Notes under the pieces: model-generated
Database searches by the model: none
Told to the model about the DNA's origin: nothing
What the model saw: the letters and a program-made list of their open reading frames with translations, nothing else
From: Erysipelotrichaceae bacterium
GTDB taxonomy: Bacteria > Bacillota_I > Bacilli_A > RFN20 > CAG-449
Length of the DNA stretch: 46,683 nt
Assembly (NCBI GenBank): GCA_015059045.1
Contig: SVBD01000012.1
Location: 1-46,683, forward strand
Reading direction: 5' to 3'
Translations under genes and position numbers: made by a program
Shown here: piece after piece, positions 26,866 to 34,594 of the stretch
Numbering within the stretch: position 1 is the first letter of the stretch
How the letters are laid out: the number at the start of each line of letters is the position of its first letter

Positions 26866-28128
26866 TTAATTACCTAACTTTCTAAGTCTAGCGTAATAGA
26901 TTCCTTCTCCATTATATTCATATGGGAAAATCATTTGTTCTTCAATTAACCCAAAAGTAGGATGTTCATTAAGGAACCTTCTTACTAATAAATAAGATTC
27001 TTTTTTATTTAATGTTGGAACAATATAATCAAGTTCACCATCATTTTTAATAAATGTGCTTGCTTCTTTTATATATTCATATTGCTCTTGTAATAAAATA
27101 TCAAAATGTTCTTTTTTAAACGAAAGAAGAACTTCTGGTTTTTTTCTAATTAAACCAAATTCACTGTTTTTTGGCATAACGATAACTCGATCATTACCTC
27201 CATCAGTATGAGTACATACAAGATTAATTGGACTTTCAAAAGCTTCAAAAGATTGGAAGCGATATTTAGATACAACTTTTCTTGTATTGTTTAAGTCTTC
27301 TACATTAGATAAAGCAACTCTAACTTTACCTAAATCACAAATTTTAATACATGTATCAATAACAAACGATGGATTAACATCACCAATAATTAAGATCTTT
27401 TCACCTTGATAAATCTTTAAGCCTTCAAGTACTTTTTGTTCGCTTTGATCAAGAACAAAAACTTTTTGATTCATATATAATTCTTCTTCAAATAATTTTT
27501 TATTTCCAACGTAGGAATAACTATTTGAAGTAGTCTTTGTTTTAACAAAAGATGGATGATCAATATCTTTAACTAATAAATCGTTTGCACAAATAGAAAT
27601 TGGAGCGCTTTTTCTACTTGATGAAATTGATTTGTATGCATTTCTTGTTCCAAAATGTTTTCTAATCATTGAAACAAGCCATTCAGGATAAGAATAATTT
27701 AAACTGATTTTCTTAGAAAAATTCTCATTAAAAACTTCTGGTAAACTAGTTACTTTTCCTTTTAGTTCTTTTAGCATAGTAACAATCAAATTTTCTTCAA
27801 TATTACAATTACTATTTCTTAAAGCATCTAAAAGTTCACTTTCAATTTTGACAAAATCAACATTTCTTGCATAACGTAAGAACGCTAAGGAAAGAACTAA
27901 ATAGTCTAAAACTTTTTCTTCTAAAACTACACCTTTTAAGTAATGTTTTATTTCCCAAGCTAAGAAGTAATAACGATTAACAACTGCCTTTAAAGTATCT
28001 TTAATTGATACAATATACATCGAATCTACTTCTTCTGGTCCAATCTTTTTGTTAATTAAGTAACTAAATTTGACTTCATTATTTTTCAATGATTCAAGTA
28101 ATTTTTTGGAATATTCTAAGATATTCAT
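26866..28128 (-). CDS. Degenerate RsmB-family methyltransferase homologue
   Basis: The 420-residue protein sits in the rsmB position before rlmN and has the RsmB layout: a NusB-like helical N-terminus (about 1-130) and a Rossmann C-terminus. It keeps flanking landmarks such as VLDQSEQKVLEGL (223-235), IRKKPEV (327-333) and the final YYARLRK. The functional motifs are gone. The SAM loop (usually CAAPGGK) reads IIGDVNPSF (247-255), the PCSG cysteine motif reads PKNS (319-322), and the YSTCT catalytic-cysteine motif reads YIVPT (368-372). The frame is intact with RBS AGGAGGAG, so it is translated but is unlikely to methylate. It may be an rRNA-binding assembly factor. Confidence 0.85.
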   Translation of the reverse strand: MNILEYSKKLLESLKNNEVKFSYLINKKIGPEEVDSMYIVSIKDTLKAVVNRYYFLAWEIKHYLKGVVLEEKVLDYLVLSLAFLRYARNVDFVKIESELLDALRNSNCNIEENLIVTMLKELKGKVTSLPEVFNENFSKKISLNYSYPEWLVSMIRKHFGTRNAYKSISSSRKSAPISICANDLLVKDIDHPSFVKTKTTSNSYSYVGNKKLFEEELYMNQKVFVLDQSEQKVLEGLKIYQGEKILIIGDVNPSFVIDTCIKICDLGKVRVALSNVEDLNNTRKVVSKYRFQSFEAFESPINLVCTHTDGGNDRVIVMPKNSEFGLIRKKPEVLLSFKKEHFDILLQEQYEYIKEASTFIKNDGELDYIVPTLNKKESYLLVRRFLNEHPTFGLIEEQMIFPYEYNGEGIYYARLRKLGN

Positions 28129-28153
28129 AGGTGCTCCTCCTAATTAAAACTTT

Positions 28154-28639
28154 TTATTTTTTTAGTAATGAATCAAAACTTTGAGGTTCATCATCTTCAT
28201 CTACTTCAAATTCTTGGAATATATTTCCTGTGAATAATTCATCTTCACTATATTCTACTTCCTCATCATATTCTTCTTCAGATCTTTCATTTTCACTAGT
28301 TAAATATCTAGGATAATTCGAATTGACTCTAGAATAAGAATCTTCTGAATTGAAGTAATTAAAATAAACTGTCGCGTGAATTGAATATTCTTCACTTGAT
28401 TTTAATAATAATTCCGCTAATTGCTTTTGAAATGGACGATATTTTTCATCCATTTCAACTTTGATAATTAGTTGAATTGAAGTTTGTTCATGACCTTTAT
28501 AATAAACAAAAGAATCGTAGCTTGAAAAAACTACTTCTTCTTCACTAGTTTCTAATAAGTTGCTAACTTGAGAATGGATTTTTGCATTTAACTCACCAAT
28601 TAGGAATAAATCTAATCCTGTATATGAAATAATTACCAT
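28154..28639 (-). CDS. DUF1904-like protein with acidic tail
   Basis: The 161-residue protein has a first half that resembles DUF1904, a tautomerase-like small fold, with EVVFSSYDSFVYYKGH in the place of the family's strand and YSIHATVYFNYFNSEDSYSR near its end. This resemblance is by eye and tentative. The last 45 residues are strongly acidic (EEEYDEEVEYSEDE). RBS GGAGG precedes ATG at 28639, and a TATAAT with an AT-rich inverted repeat lies just upstream (28660-28690), perhaps an internal promoter. It stands where def and fmt are found in Bacillus. Confidence 0.5.
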   Translation of the reverse strand: MVIISYTGLDLFLIGELNAKIHSQVSNLLETSEEEVVFSSYDSFVYYKGHEQTSIQLIIKVEMDEKYRPFQKQLAELLLKSSEEYSIHATVYFNYFNSEDSYSRVNSNYPRYLTSENERSEEEYDEEVEYSEDELFTGNIFQEFEVDEDDEPQSFDSLLKK

Positions 28640-28687
28640 AATTTTTCCTCCATTTTTTATTATACATTAATTTAATTGAAATTTAAA

Positions 28688-30883
28688 TTAATAATCGCTT
28701 TCGGGATCAATATTAACCAAAATTTGAATTTTCTTTCGATTATTGACAATTTCAATTAATTCTTTTATCTCATTTTCAATATCTTCACGTTTTTTAAATT
28801 TAATTAAAATCTTTCTTTGATACTTGTTATTTACTTTTGCCAAGAAAGGTTCACTTGGCCCAATAACTTCTACTTTTTTATTTGCAAATTTTGCTTCTAA
28901 ATGATTTTTTAAATAAAAACTTGTATCAATCAAATTATTTAAATCTTCACTTGCCAAAGTAATCATCGCTAAGTAAACATAAGGTGGATTTTGACTTTCT
29001 TTTCGATAAGTCATCTCTTCATTAAAAAAACGATTATAATCTTGAATTGAACTATCATAAATCACATAGTGATTTGGATTATATGTTTGAATAATAGCTT
29101 CACCAAGTTTATCAACTCTTCCTGATCTACCAATTGCTTGAGTGATTAAATTAAATGTTCGTTCACTTGATTTATACGAAGGAATATTTAATCCTAAATC
29201 CGCAAGAACTACACCTACTAAAGTAACATTTCTAAAATCATGTCCTTTAGCAATCATTTGAGTTCCAATTAAAATATCGATTTCATTATTTTCAAATTTA
29301 GTTAAAGTATCTTTAACTTTGTTTTTAACTAATGCTATATCTGAATCAAGCCTAGCAACTCTTGCATAAGGATATAATCTTTTTATTTCTTCTTCTACCT
29401 TTTCACTACCAAAGCCAATCTTATAGAATTTTGTATGACCACATTTAGGACAGCTTGAAGGCATTTTACTTACATATCCACAATGGTGACATTTAAGCAT
29501 ATCATCAAACTGATGATACGAAAGAATAACTCCACAAGTTGGACACTTCAATGTCATTTGACAACGAGAACACTGAATATAAGGAGCATAGCCTCTTTTG
29601 TTAATAAGAAGCATAGTTTGTTCTTTTTTGTCTAAACGATCTTGGATTTTTTCTCTTAATGTTTTTGAAAACATAATCGAATCATTGTCAATGTTGTTTA
29701 AATCTAACATATTGACAATCGTAGTTTTAGGCAAACTAGAATCATTAATTCTCTTAGTTAGGTACAATTGATGATATATTCCTTTTAAGGCTCTAGTTTT
29801 AGTTTCTAAAGAAGGAGTTGCACTACCTAAAACCAACTTAAACTTATGATATTTTTGTCTCATTAACGCTACTTTTAATGCATGATAATATGGGGTTGTT
29901 TCCTGTTTATAAGTTTCAACATGTTCTTCATCAATAATAACTAAACCAATATTTTTTAAAGGAGCAAATATAGCGCTTCTTGCACCTACAACAATATTAA
30001 CTTTACCCTGAGAAATAAGACGATATTCATCATATTTTTCACTTGGAGTTAAAGAAGAATGAAGAATTGCTATATTATCAAATCTTTCCTTAAACCTTTT
30101 AACCATTTGATGGGTTAAAGAAATTTCAGGAACTAGCATTAAAACAGTTTTTCCTCGTTCAATTATTCTTCTTGAAGCTTGTAAATATACTTCTGTTTTA
30201 CCACTTCCCGTTACTCCTTCAAGTAAATAGGTTGAATGCCCTTCTTCGGTAATTGAATCTAAGGCTCTTTTTTGCTCATCACTTAAAACTAAATCATCTT
30301 TTTTAGAAACTTCTTCTTGAACTAATCTAATTTTCTCTTCCAAGACAAAATCAATTTTATTTTTTTCAAATAAAGCTTTTACTAAATGAGGCTTTAATTC
30401 GCTTCTTAATATTTTCTTATAGTTCTTAATTAATCTTAGAGTTTCTATTTGCTTTGGCGTTAAATCTTCTTCATTTTCATCTTTACAAATTACAAAAGTA
30501 TCATAACTAATCTTAGGCTTAGAAAGAGATGATCTTTTTGGTTTTAATGAAGGTGGTAGCATTGCTTGATAGATACTCATTAATGGAGCAAAATAATACT
30601 CTTTCATATCTTGAGCTAATTTAACTAATTCTTCATTTAAAAGAGGTTCTTCATCAATTACTTTAGTAATTTCCTTAACGACAAAAAGGGACTCTTTTTG
30701 ATATTCCTTTAAGTCCATATCTATTTCTTTAACATCTACTACATAGCCAACTATTTCTTTATGATTAAAATTAACCAAGACTCTAATTCCTGGTTTAATT
30801 TTTATTTCACCTTGATAAGCATATGAAAAAGTTCGATCTAACGAACTAATTCCATATTCAATTAAAACATCTAATATTTGCAT
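28688..30883 (-). CDS. priA: Primosomal protein N' (replication restart helicase PriA)
   Basis: The 731-residue DNA helicase reloads the replisome at stalled forks. Walker A is EGVTGSGKTEVYL, Walker B VIIDEEH (DEEH rather than DEAH), and GSATPSLET is motif III. The cysteine-rich zinc insertion contains CSRCQMTLKCPTCG, CHHCG and CPKCG, with eight cysteines. The helicase C-terminus has GTQMIAKGHDF and QAIGRSGR. It is full length. It starts 3 bases after gmk without a clear RBS, so coupling is likely. Confidence 0.97.
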   Translation of the reverse strand: MQILDVLIEYGISSLDRTFSYAYQGEIKIKPGIRVLVNFNHKEIVGYVVDVKEIDMDLKEYQKESLFVVKEITKVIDEEPLLNEELVKLAQDMKEYYFAPLMSIYQAMLPPSLKPKRSSLSKPKISYDTFVICKDENEEDLTPKQIETLRLIKNYKKILRSELKPHLVKALFEKNKIDFVLEEKIRLVQEEVSKKDDLVLSDEQKRALDSITEEGHSTYLLEGVTGSGKTEVYLQASRRIIERGKTVLMLVPEISLTHQMVKRFKERFDNIAILHSSLTPSEKYDEYRLISQGKVNIVVGARSAIFAPLKNIGLVIIDEEHVETYKQETTPYYHALKVALMRQKYHKFKLVLGSATPSLETKTRALKGIYHQLYLTKRINDSSLPKTTIVNMLDLNNIDNDSIMFSKTLREKIQDRLDKKEQTMLLINKRGYAPYIQCSRCQMTLKCPTCGVILSYHQFDDMLKCHHCGYVSKMPSSCPKCGHTKFYKIGFGSEKVEEEIKRLYPYARVARLDSDIALVKNKVKDTLTKFENNEIDILIGTQMIAKGHDFRNVTLVGVVLADLGLNIPSYKSSERTFNLITQAIGRSGRVDKLGEAIIQTYNPNHYVIYDSSIQDYNRFFNEEMTYRKESQNPPYVYLAMITLASEDLNNLIDTSFYLKNHLEAKFANKKVEVIGPSEPFLAKVNNKYQRKILIKFKKREDIENEIKELIEIVNNRKKIQILVNIDPESDY

Positions 30884-30886
30884 AAG

Positions 30887-31459
30887 TTATTTTAAATGGT
30901 TTCTAATAATCTGTTGGATTTCTTCGCTTGCACGATAGATGTTATCATTTAAAACCGAATATTGATAATTTCCTTTTAAGTCAATTTCTCTTTTTGCTTT
31001 TCCTAAACGTTCTTGAATGATGTGTTCTTCTTCACTTCTTCTACCACGGATTCTTTTTTCTAATTCTTCTAAAGAAGGTGGAAGAAGGAAAATACTTACA
31101 ACTTTATCATCATCTTTATATTTTGAAAGAACTTGTTTAGCGCCTTCTACTTCAATTTCTAAGAAGACATTTTTACCTTGTTCTCTTAACTCTTCGACAT
31201 AAGCTTTTGGTGTTCCATAGTAATTACCAACAAAACAAGCATGTTCTAATAATTCACCATTATTTAATTTGTCGATAAACTCTTCTTCGCTAACGAAAAA
31301 GTAATCAACACCATCAACTTCTTTATTGCGAGGCTTTCTAGTGGTCATTGAAATAGAATATGCCAAATTTAATGACATATCGTTAAAAACTTGCTTTCTT
31401 ACAGTTCCCTTACCTACTCCAGAAGGGCCTGATAATAAAATTAACAAACCTTTACCCAT
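30887..31459 (-). CDS. gmk: Guanylate kinase
   Basis: The 190-residue enzyme phosphorylates GMP to GDP. P-loop LSGPSGVGKGTV, the GMP-binding block SMTTRKPRNKEVDGVDYFFV and the lid region RIRGRRSEEEHIIQERL are all present. RBS GAGGT precedes ATG at 31459. It is the first gene of the leftward operon. The rpoZ gene that follows gmk in many Gram-positive genomes is not here; priA follows directly. Confidence 0.97.
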   Translation of the reverse strand: MGKGLLILLSGPSGVGKGTVRKQVFNDMSLNLAYSISMTTRKPRNKEVDGVDYFFVSEEEFIDKLNNGELLEHACFVGNYYGTPKAYVEELREQGKNVFLEIEVEGAKQVLSKYKDDDKVVSIFLLPPSLEELEKRIRGRRSEEEHIIQERLGKAKREIDLKGNYQYSVLNDNIYRASEEIQQIIRNHLK

Positions 31460-31559
31460 TAATATTTACCTCATAAAATAATTACTTGCCTATATTCTAC
31501 TATTAAAACTTCTTTTTTTAAATAAAAAAAAGACAAATAGATTAAAATTGTTAAAATTA

Positions 31560-31568
31560 TGCTAGAAT
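31560..31568 (+). promoter_or_regulatory. Extended -10 promoter of rqcH
   Basis: TGCTAGAAT provides an extended -10 (TGN plus TAGAAT) 15 bases upstream of the ATG. No good -35 is present at 17 bases. The RBS AGGTG follows at 31574-31578. Confidence 0.45.
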
Positions 31569-31583
31569 ATTATAGGTGTTAAT

Positions 31584-33158
31584 ATGGCAATTTCAAATTT
31601 TACATTAAATAAAATCTATCTCCACTATAAAAATAAGCTCGAAGGAGTTAAAATCAGTAAGATTGTAAAGATTTCTGATTATGATTTTTCTTTTATTCTT
31701 TTTTCAAAAAAACAAGAAAGCTTAATCATATCTCTAGAACCACTTCATCCATATTTTTTAATGTCTTCAAGTTACTTTAAAACCTTAAATGAAACCAATA
31801 CATTTGTTACTACATTAAAGAAGTATTTTGAAAATGGAGTTATAAAAAAAGTAAGTAAAATTGATAATGATAGGATCATTGTTTTGGAAATTAAAAAAAT
31901 CACTCAAACATATCAAACTATTACAAATAAATTAATTCTTGAATTAATTCCTCATAGAACTAACGCGATTATTGTTGATGAAAATGATGTAATTATTTCC
32001 GCTCTTAAATTATCTTCTTCCTTGGACGAAACCAATTTAATTGCTCGTGGAGTTCATTATATTTATCCATCTAACGAAGATAAATCTATCACAATGGATG
32101 ACACTTTAGATACTTTAAAAAGTAAGATTGGATTAACTTCATATAAAGACATTCTATATCGTATTGAAAATGGTGAAACTTTAAAAGATATCCTACAAGA
32201 AATATTAACAAGTGATAAGTATTACGTTTATAAAAACGATATTCTATCAATTAAACTTCATAGTTTACCATGTATTGAAATTACTCTAGATGAAATATCA
32301 AAAATCTATGAACAAAAAGAAAATGATAAATACAAAAAAGATCATTATGATTTAGTATTCCACCTAGTAAAACATAAGTTAAAAGGTCTTAGAAATAAAG
32401 TTGTCAATTTAGAAAAAGATTATCAAAAATCATTAGATAAAAAAGACTATGTAGAAATTGGCAATTTATTATTTATGAATCAAGATTCATATATTAAAGG
32501 ATCGAAAGAAATTATAATCGATGGTAAAAAGATTCCTCTTGATGAAAAATTATCATTAAGCGAAAATGCAAATAAGTATTTTAAGCAATATCAAAAATCA
32601 AAAAAAGCTTTAGAGGAACTTGAAAAGCAAAAAGCCTTAACTCTTCAAAAAATCGATTTCTTTGAAAAAATTGAAAATCAAATTTCCTTTGCTTCAATTT
32701 CCGATATGGAAGATATCATCTATGAATTAAAGCAAAACGGATACATCAAAGATACTAGTAAAAAGAAACACCCATCTAAAAAGCAAGAAAAAGTATTTAA
32801 CCCGCACTTCATTACTATTGATGGCTACAAAATTGGCTTTGGTCTATCAAGTTATCAAAACGAATTTTTAACCTTTACTTTGGCTAGTAAAGATGATTAT
32901 TTCTTCCACATAAAAGATGTTCATGGACCTCATGTAATTATCTTCTCAAATAATCCAAGCGAAGAAGCAATATTATTTGCTAGTGAGATTGCAATCTATC
33001 TAGCAAATAAAGAAAGTGGCGAAGTTTATTTAGCCGATAAAAAAGATGTTAAAAAATTACCAGGTCAAATTGGTAAAGTCACCTTTAATAAATATCAAAC
33101 AATTAGTATCAGTAAAATCAGAGAATCGACAATTAGAAAATTAAAAGAGAACTTGTAA
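31584..33158 (+). CDS. rqcH: RqcH (Rqc2/NFACT family) ribosome-associated quality-control factor
   Basis: The 524-residue protein binds stalled 50S subunits and recruits tRNA-Ala to add alanine tails to incomplete chains. NFACT-N begins MAISNFTLNKIYLHY. The Asp-Arg pair needed for alanine tailing is kept as D96-R97 in IDNDRII. The middle has the HhH and coiled-coil region (about 245-380, charged). NFACT-R has FHIKDVHGPHVII and STIRKL. Older annotations call it fibronectin-binding protein FbpA. It is monocistronic. Confidence 0.93.
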   Translation: MAISNFTLNKIYLHYKNKLEGVKISKIVKISDYDFSFILFSKKQESLIISLEPLHPYFLMSSSYFKTLNETNTFVTTLKKYFENGVIKKVSKIDNDRIIVLEIKKITQTYQTITNKLILELIPHRTNAIIVDENDVIISALKLSSSLDETNLIARGVHYIYPSNEDKSITMDDTLDTLKSKIGLTSYKDILYRIENGETLKDILQEILTSDKYYVYKNDILSIKLHSLPCIEITLDEISKIYEQKENDKYKKDHYDLVFHLVKHKLKGLRNKVVNLEKDYQKSLDKKDYVEIGNLLFMNQDSYIKGSKEIIIDGKKIPLDEKLSLSENANKYFKQYQKSKKALEELEKQKALTLQKIDFFEKIENQISFASISDMEDIIYELKQNGYIKDTSKKKHPSKKQEKVFNPHFITIDGYKIGFGLSSYQNEFLTFTLASKDDYFFHIKDVHGPHVIIFSNNPSEEAILFASEIAIYLANKESGEVYLADKKDVKKLPGQIGKVTFNKYQTISISKIRESTIRKLKENL

Positions 33159-33182
33159 AAATTAAGTTCTCTTATTTTTTTA
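33146..33182. terminator. Bidirectional terminator shared by rqcH and the convergent lipoprotein gene
   Basis: A perfect 9-bp stem AGAGAACTT/AAGTTCTCT (33146-33154 with 33164-33172) is followed by TATTTTTTTA on the plus strand and TTTTAATTTT on the minus strand. The 5' arm is part of the last codons of rqcH, the loop holds its stop codon, and the other arm ends on the stop codon of the minus-strand gene. Confidence 0.8.
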
Positions 33183-33975
33183 TATAGCTATCTAATAAAG
33201 GAAGATAATTATTCTTTTTATCTGTGCTTTTTACTAGATTACCATCTTTATAAACTTCTAACTTATTCTTTTCTAATTCTATGTTTTCCACATAATAGAT
33301 ATCATGATTGAAATCTTCCATAAATGGTTTTAAATAGTAGTTTACTTCATCATTATTTTGTAGTGAGGAAGTATAGTAAACTATCCTATTTCCAACATGT
33401 TGATCATCTTTTAAAAATGATGGATTTTCACTATTTTTTAAGGTTATTTTATCATTTTCAGTTAATATGTAAAAGTCAGAATTTCGATCCAAATAAACAT
33501 TTTTATTAAAGTATCTTTTATTAATTCCACCAGTTCCTAAAGCTGTAGAAATTACTTCTTTTTCTTCTATTAACATGATTTGAGGATATGTTAAATAAAG
33601 CACTTGTTCATTATTTTCATTAACATCTAAAGTATAATTTTTCTTTTTTAATGAGGAAGAAATTTGATCAATATATACATATGAAGTTACTTCTTCTCTA
33701 CTAACTTGAATACCATATATTTTTAAGTGTGTTTCTTTAATAAAATCTTCTAAGAAATCATTTTTTAGCATATCGCAAGCATAACATTCTTCGCTGTAAA
33801 AAAGTGAAATAAAACGATCATTATTTTCTACCTTTTCTTTAAATTCATCAAATGAAATATCAACAATTTCATCTTTTAAAGATCTTTCAACAACAAAAGA
33901 ATCATTATATCCACAAGAACATAATGGAAGAAGTAAAAATGATAATAAAGATAGACTTAATAATTTTCTTTTCAT
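33172..33975 (-). CDS. Lipoprotein with thioredoxin-like CxxC motif
   Basis: The 267-residue protein has a lipoprotein signal peptide with lipobox PLCSC, anchor Cys21. A thioredoxin-like segment follows: RFISLFYSEECYACDMLKNDF, with the redox-type pair C64-Y-A-C67 after a strand of hydrophobic residues. It carries a long insertion and C-terminal part (about 120-267) I cannot assign. It could be an extracytoplasmic disulfide reductase or oxidase, or only have the fold. The Cys-Tyr-Ala-Cys active site is not one of the commonest forms. Its end overlaps the terminator shared with rqcH; its start directly follows the trmL stop. Confidence 0.7.
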   Translation of the reverse strand: MKRKLLSLSLLSFLLLPLCSCGYNDSFVVERSLKDEIVDISFDEFKEKVENNDRFISLFYSEECYACDMLKNDFLEDFIKETHLKIYGIQVSREEVTSYVYIDQISSSLKKKNYTLDVNENNEQVLYLTYPQIMLIEEKEVISTALGTGGINKRYFNKNVYLDRNSDFYILTENDKITLKNSENPSFLKDDQHVGNRIVYYTSSLQNNDEVNYYLKPFMEDFNHDIYYVENIELEKNKLEVYKDGNLVKSTDKKNNYLPLLDSYIKK

Positions 33976-34493
33976 TACTTACCAACTTTCTTTAAAAAAT
34001 CTTCACCTTTAATTGTTTCAAAGGTCGCTAAATTATAGTATTCTTGTTGTCTTAAAGCTTCATAAACAACAATTGCTACTGAATTAGATAAATTTAGACT
34101 TCTAGCATTAATCATCATTGGAATTCGAAGTAGTGAATCTGGATGATCTTTTAATATATCATATGGAATACCACTTGATTCTTTTCCAAACATGAAATAA
34201 TAATCTTTTGTCACATCAGAAAAATCAAAATCAGAATGAACACTTGAAGCATATCTAGTAACAAAGAACAAATTGCAGTTTGGATTCTTAATTAAAAAAT
34301 CTTGATAGTCTTCATATTCAGTAATATCAACTTCATCAATATAATCCATACTAGCTCTTAGTAAACTTTTTTCATCTAAAGAAAAGCCAAGTGGTTTAAT
34401 TAAATGAACTCTTGCCCCTATCGCCATTGCTGTTCTAATAATATTTCCTGTATTTTGAGGAATTTCTGGTTGATATAAAACAATATTAATCAT
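33975..34493 (-). CDS. trmL: tRNA (cytidine/uridine-34-2'-O)-methyltransferase TrmL
   Basis: The 172-residue SPOUT (SpoU) enzyme methylates the wobble-base ribose of tRNA-Leu isoacceptors. It has the knot motifs QPEIPQNTGNIIRTA (motif 1), FGKESSGIP (motif 2) and IPMMINARSLNLSNSVAIV (motif 3). The short length without N-terminal extension is right for TrmL. RBS AGAAGGGA precedes ATG at 34493. Confidence 0.94.
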   Translation of the reverse strand: MINIVLYQPEIPQNTGNIIRTAMAIGARVHLIKPLGFSLDEKSLLRASMDYIDEVDITEYEDYQDFLIKNPNCNLFFVTRYASSVHSDFDFSDVTKDYYFMFGKESSGIPYDILKDHPDSLLRIPMMINARSLNLSNSVAIVVYEALRQQEYYNLATFETIKGEDFLKKVGK

Positions 34494-34552
34494 AATGTAT
34501 CCCTTCTAATGATAATAGTAATTTTACCTAATCTAAATAATTTATTCAATTA

Positions 34553-34590
34553 TTAACAAATAAAAAGTGATTCGTTTAACGAACCACTTT
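34553..34590 (-). terminator. Terminator of the ydbS-ydbT-like pair
   Basis: An 11-bp stem AAAGTGGTTCG/CGAATCACTTT (one G-U pair) with a 5-base loop is followed by TTTATTTG on the minus strand. Confidence 0.8.
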
Positions 34591-34594
34591 CTAA

